Shown here one piece after another: positions 45,807-48,263 of a DNA stretch of 48,263 bases. The notes under the pieces were generated by a model. The model was not told where the DNA came from, made no database searches, and worked only from the letters and a program-made list of their open reading frames with translations. Position 1 is the stretch's first letter. Every line of letters begins with the position of its first letter. The position numbers and the translations under genes were made by a program. The DNA lies in the NCBI GenBank assembly GCA_903900155.1, contig CAIUMD010000034.1, forward strand, positions 1 to 48,263, written 5' to 3'. The DNA comes from an uncultured Caulobacterales bacterium (GTDB lineage: Bacteria; Pseudomonadota; Alphaproteobacteria; Caulobacterales; Caulobacteraceae).

Positions 45807-48067
45807 GCCTCCAGCAACGCCCGGATCCGACACACCACCCCCTCGGGCTGGAAGTCGATCGCCGCCGAGCCCGAGAGCTCCGCCGCCAGGCCGCGTTCGA
45901 TCAGGCGCGAGCCGAAGCCGCGGTCCGTCGGCGGCTTGACCAGGGGCCCGCCGCTTTCGGTCCAGGTCAAATCGAGCCGCGCCGCGCCCGGTTCCGGGGC
46001 GAAATCCCAGACCACGCGAATCTGGCCCTCGGGCGTCGACAGCGCGCCGTACTTCATGGCGTTGGTGGCCAGCTCGTGCAGGGCCATCGACAGCGACAGC
46101 GCCGTCTTGGGCGACAGCCGGATCGAGGGGCCGGACAGCTCGAACCTTGCCGCGCCGCCGTGCAGGGCCGCCAGGCGGGCGGTGACGTCGTGCAGCTCGG
46201 CGCCCTCCCAATTCTCGCGGGTGAGAAGGTCGTGGGCCTCGGCCAGGGCGACGATGCGGCTGGAGAAGGCCTCCTGGGCCTGGGGCAGGGCGCGCTCGCC
46301 GGTGAAGCTCTGGGCGGCGATGGCCTGGATGGTGGCCAGGCTGTTCTTCACGCGATGATTCAGCTCGTTGACCAGCAGCCGCAGGTGCAGTTCCGAGCGC
46401 TTGCGGTCGGTGATGTTGACCACGGCCCCGACAAAGCGGTGGGCTTTGCCGTCGTCGCCGAAGAATACCTTGCCCTTCACGCCCAGCCAGCGCTCGACAT
46501 GGTCGTCGCGGCCGATGGCGCGGTACTCGACGGCGTACTCCGGACGGATGGCCGGATCCATGGCCTGCACCGTGGCGTCGCGCACGCGGGCGACGTCGCC
46601 CGGATGGATCAGGGAATAGGCCGTCTCGAGATCGACCGGATCGCCGGGTTGCATGCCGAACATCTGGTAGCAGCGATCCGACCAGGTCAGGGCGCCGCTG
46701 TCGATGTCCAGGTCCCAGGTGCCGACGTCGGCGGCGTCGACGGCCTGGCGCAGGGTCTCCTCCTGGCGCAGCGTGCGCTCGACCGCCTCGCGGCGCTCGG
46801 TGACGTCCGAGACCACGCCGACGAACCGCACGCACTGACCGCCCTCGAAGAAGGCCTGGCCAAACGCCTCGACCCAGCGCAGGGCGCCGTCGCCCCCGCG
46901 GTGAATGCGGTACTCTTGGTTGATCGCCCCTGGGCCCGTCGGCTCCATGGCCGCATTGACGGCGTCGTTCAGCCCTTCCACGTCGTCAGGATGCACCAGC
47001 GCCGCGAAGGCCTCGGCCGAGGCCGGGACATTGGGCGCGAGGCCGAAGATCGCCCGCACCCGGGGGTCCCAAAAACGCCGGCCGTTCTTCGGATCATAGT
47101 CCCAGCGCCCCAGCCCGGCGGACTCGGCGGCGATGTCGAGGCCGGCGCGGGCGGCGGCCAGTTCCTCCTCGACCTGCTTGCGCTCGGTGATGTCGACGAT
47201 GACGCCGGTGTTGCGGTGCGGCTGGCCGTCGTCGTCCAGATAGGCTCGGCCGCGCGTATAGATCCAGCGGATCGAGCCGTCGGCCTGGACCAGCCGGTAC
47301 TCTTCGGAGAAGTCGCCGCCTTCGCGGGCGGCCTTCAGGGCGGTGTCGCGGATGCGGTCGGCATCTTCGGGGTGGACGGCCGGCGTATAGCTCTGGGCGG
47401 GCAGGCCGGCCTCGGCGAACTCGGGCGAGACGTTGTGCAGCTCGGCGTAGCGGGCGTCGGCATAGACCTTGTTGGCCTTGATGTCCCACTCCCAGGCCCC
47501 GACCACCCCGGCCGCCTCGCGGGCCATGGCGTAGCGCTCCTGGGTGGTGCGCAGGGTCTTCTGGTCGGCGACCGATTGCGAGATCTCGACGGCGGTGACC
47601 AGCACCCCGCCGACGCCGTTGGCGCTCGTCGTGTCGGGCACGGGGCTGTAGCTGACCCGGAAATAGCCCAGCTCCTGCTTGCCGCCGCGCGTGACCCGCA
47701 GGGGCAGTTTCTCGAAGGCGTAGCCGGGGCTGGCGCCGGCCAGGATGTCGTCGTGCAGGGCGCGGATCGAGGCCTGGAACTCGGGCGAGGTCTGGGTGAA
47801 CAGCACGCCCAGGGCCTGCGGGTGGTTCTCGTGCAGGGCCGGGGCGTAGGCGTCGTTATAGATCAGGACCAGCTCGGGGCCCCAGCGCAGGGCCATGGGG
47901 AAGTTGGCGGCCAGGATCATGTCGACGGACAGGCGCAACGCCGGCGACCAGGCGTCCATCGCGCCCAGGGGCGTCTTCGACCAGTCGAAAGCGCTCACGC
48001 GAGCAGCCATCTCGCCGCCCGCGATGCGTGTCAATACAGGCGTGGCGCGCGGTTTGCCCTCGCCCAT
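45803..48067 (-). CDS. HWE-family sensor histidine kinase with four PAS-like domains
   Basis: A 754-residue soluble kinase. Four PAS-type regions cover about residues 40-175, 180-305, 310-430 and 435-560; three end in the PAC-type pattern (VIVDITERKQ, VVSDVTERRE, VVNITDRKRS). The kinase core is of the HWE type: phospho-His571 in ELNHRVKNSLATIQAIA, N-box HELATNAMKYGALS, the WTESGGP motif for which the family is named, and GFGSRLIERGLA at the end. HWE kinases often signal light, redox or general stress and act through single-domain regulators. It has no membrane helices and no receiver. It is convergent with the ABC permease gene, sharing four bases. Confidence 0.95.
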   Translation of the reverse strand: MGEGKPRATPVLTRIAGGEMAARVSAFDWSKTPLGAMDAWSPALRLSVDMILAANFPMALRWGPELVLIYNDAYAPALHENHPQALGVLFTQTSPEFQASIRALHDDILAGASPGYAFEKLPLRVTRGGKQELGYFRVSYSPVPDTTSANGVGGVLVTAVEISQSVADQKTLRTTQERYAMAREAAGVVGAWEWDIKANKVYADARYAELHNVSPEFAEAGLPAQSYTPAVHPEDADRIRDTALKAAREGGDFSEEYRLVQADGSIRWIYTRGRAYLDDDGQPHRNTGVIVDITERKQVEEELAAARAGLDIAAESAGLGRWDYDPKNGRRFWDPRVRAIFGLAPNVPASAEAFAALVHPDDVEGLNDAVNAAMEPTGPGAINQEYRIHRGGDGALRWVEAFGQAFFEGGQCVRFVGVVSDVTERREAVERTLRQEETLRQAVDAADVGTWDLDIDSGALTWSDRCYQMFGMQPGDPVDLETAYSLIHPGDVARVRDATVQAMDPAIRPEYAVEYRAIGRDDHVERWLGVKGKVFFGDDGKAHRFVGAVVNITDRKRSELHLRLLVNELNHRVKNSLATIQAIAAQSFTGERALPQAQEAFSSRIVALAEAHDLLTRENWEGAELHDVTARLAALHGGAARFELSGPSIRLSPKTALSLSMALHELATNAMKYGALSTPEGQIRVVWDFAPEPGAARLDLTWTESGGPLVKPPTDRGFGSRLIERGLAAELSGSAAIDFQPEGVVCRIRALLEA

Positions 48068-48171
48068 CCCAATCGGTCCCCCATCCGGCCTACTCGACCG
48101 GCCCGTCGTTAAGGTGAACCCATAGACGACGCGGAGACAAGCTGCGCTGTAACGAAACGACGCAGACGTAC

Positions 48172-48199
48172 AAACGGGGCAGCCTTCGCCGCCCCGTTT
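48172..48199 (-). terminator. Terminator hairpin of the gene entering from the right
   Basis: AAACGGGGC and GCCCCGTTT form a perfect nine-base-pair stem around a GCCTTC-type loop. It lies 25 bases after the stop of the partial minus-strand gene. The flank is T-rich on both strands, so it could work in either direction. Confidence 0.7.
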
Positions 48200-48223
48200 T
48201 ACAACCCTTTGTTTTATTTTCGC

Positions 48224-48262
48224 TTAGTCGATGGGCGACCAGCGTTTCTCGGCCGGAGCGGA
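48224..48262 (-). CDS. Partial CDS, last 12 codons of a gene extending past the window
   Basis: On the minus strand the frame reads SAPAEKRWSPID and then TAA, 25 bases before a terminator hairpin. The beginning lies outside the window. The tail is not enough to identify the product; support comes from the stop-terminator spacing and the non-random codons. Confidence 0.5.
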   Translation of the reverse strand, partial: SAPAEKRWSPID

Positions 48263-48263
48263 C

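Noticed and set aside
48068..48171. Small RNA ending at the 48172-48199 hairpin on the plus strand
   Set aside because: No promoter could be recognised, and the hairpin is better explained as terminator of the partial minus-strand gene.

Overview
The window is one contiguous stretch of a high-GC alphaproteobacterial chromosome, most likely Caulobacter or a close relative. This rests on a 295-residue RpoH, an HWE-family sensor kinase, two large TonB-dependent receptors, frequent GTG/TTG starts, very high third-position GC and many short palindromic intergenic repeats. The genus is an inference; no rRNA or tRNA gene is present to anchor it. I saw no prophage, insertion sequence, CRISPR array or integrase. 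The window is core chromosome with a few accessory operons.

Layout. 1-7.4 kb holds a DUF1295 membrane protein, a DUF72 protein, and a block that breaks down hydroxy amino acids: L-serine dehydratase sdaA, a D-threonine aldolase-like enzyme and a threonine dehydratase, with an exported M28 peptidase between them. 7.5-9.6 kb has a PagL-like lipid A deacylase and purA. 9.7-13.6 kb is a signalling block: a membrane hybrid histidine kinase, an unknown 383-residue protein, and a receiver protein whose phospho-acceptor Asp is replaced by Glu. 13.8-16.5 kb is a TonB-dependent receptor. 16.7-20.6 kb (minus strand) is a compact four-gene operon: a PLP decarboxylase, an ATP-grasp ligase and a small C39-like cysteine peptidase joined by two ATGA overlaps, then an alpha/beta hydrolase after 15 bases. 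It is the best candidate here for an undescribed biosynthetic system. rpoH follows, then a small membrane protein, a VOC/AhpD-like gene pair and a CBS-PAS-GGDEF-EAL cyclic-di-GMP enzyme.

26-34 kb is accessory metabolism: threonine aldolase, an epoxide hydrolase pseudogene with an internal deletion, an EamA exporter, a TetR regulator divergent from a carotenoid oxygenase/DUF2855 pair, an ArsR-like regulator with a homopolymer frameshift, and a divergent drug-type MFS exporter. 34.2-39.9 kb carries secA, a parvulin-type lipoprotein isomerase and argJ. 40-48.3 kb has two small unknown proteins, a siderophore-type TonB receptor with a probable Fur-controlled promoter, an ABC exporter pair, a four-PAS HWE histidine kinase and the last codons of a gene running in from the right.

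Between the genes lie at least three families of palindromic repeats. One (family A) sits at four of the six convergent gene ends and in one case supplies the last ten codons of a gene. Another (family B, about 115 bp) is present three times. These, two disrupted genes and the four-gene operon are the main points of interest.
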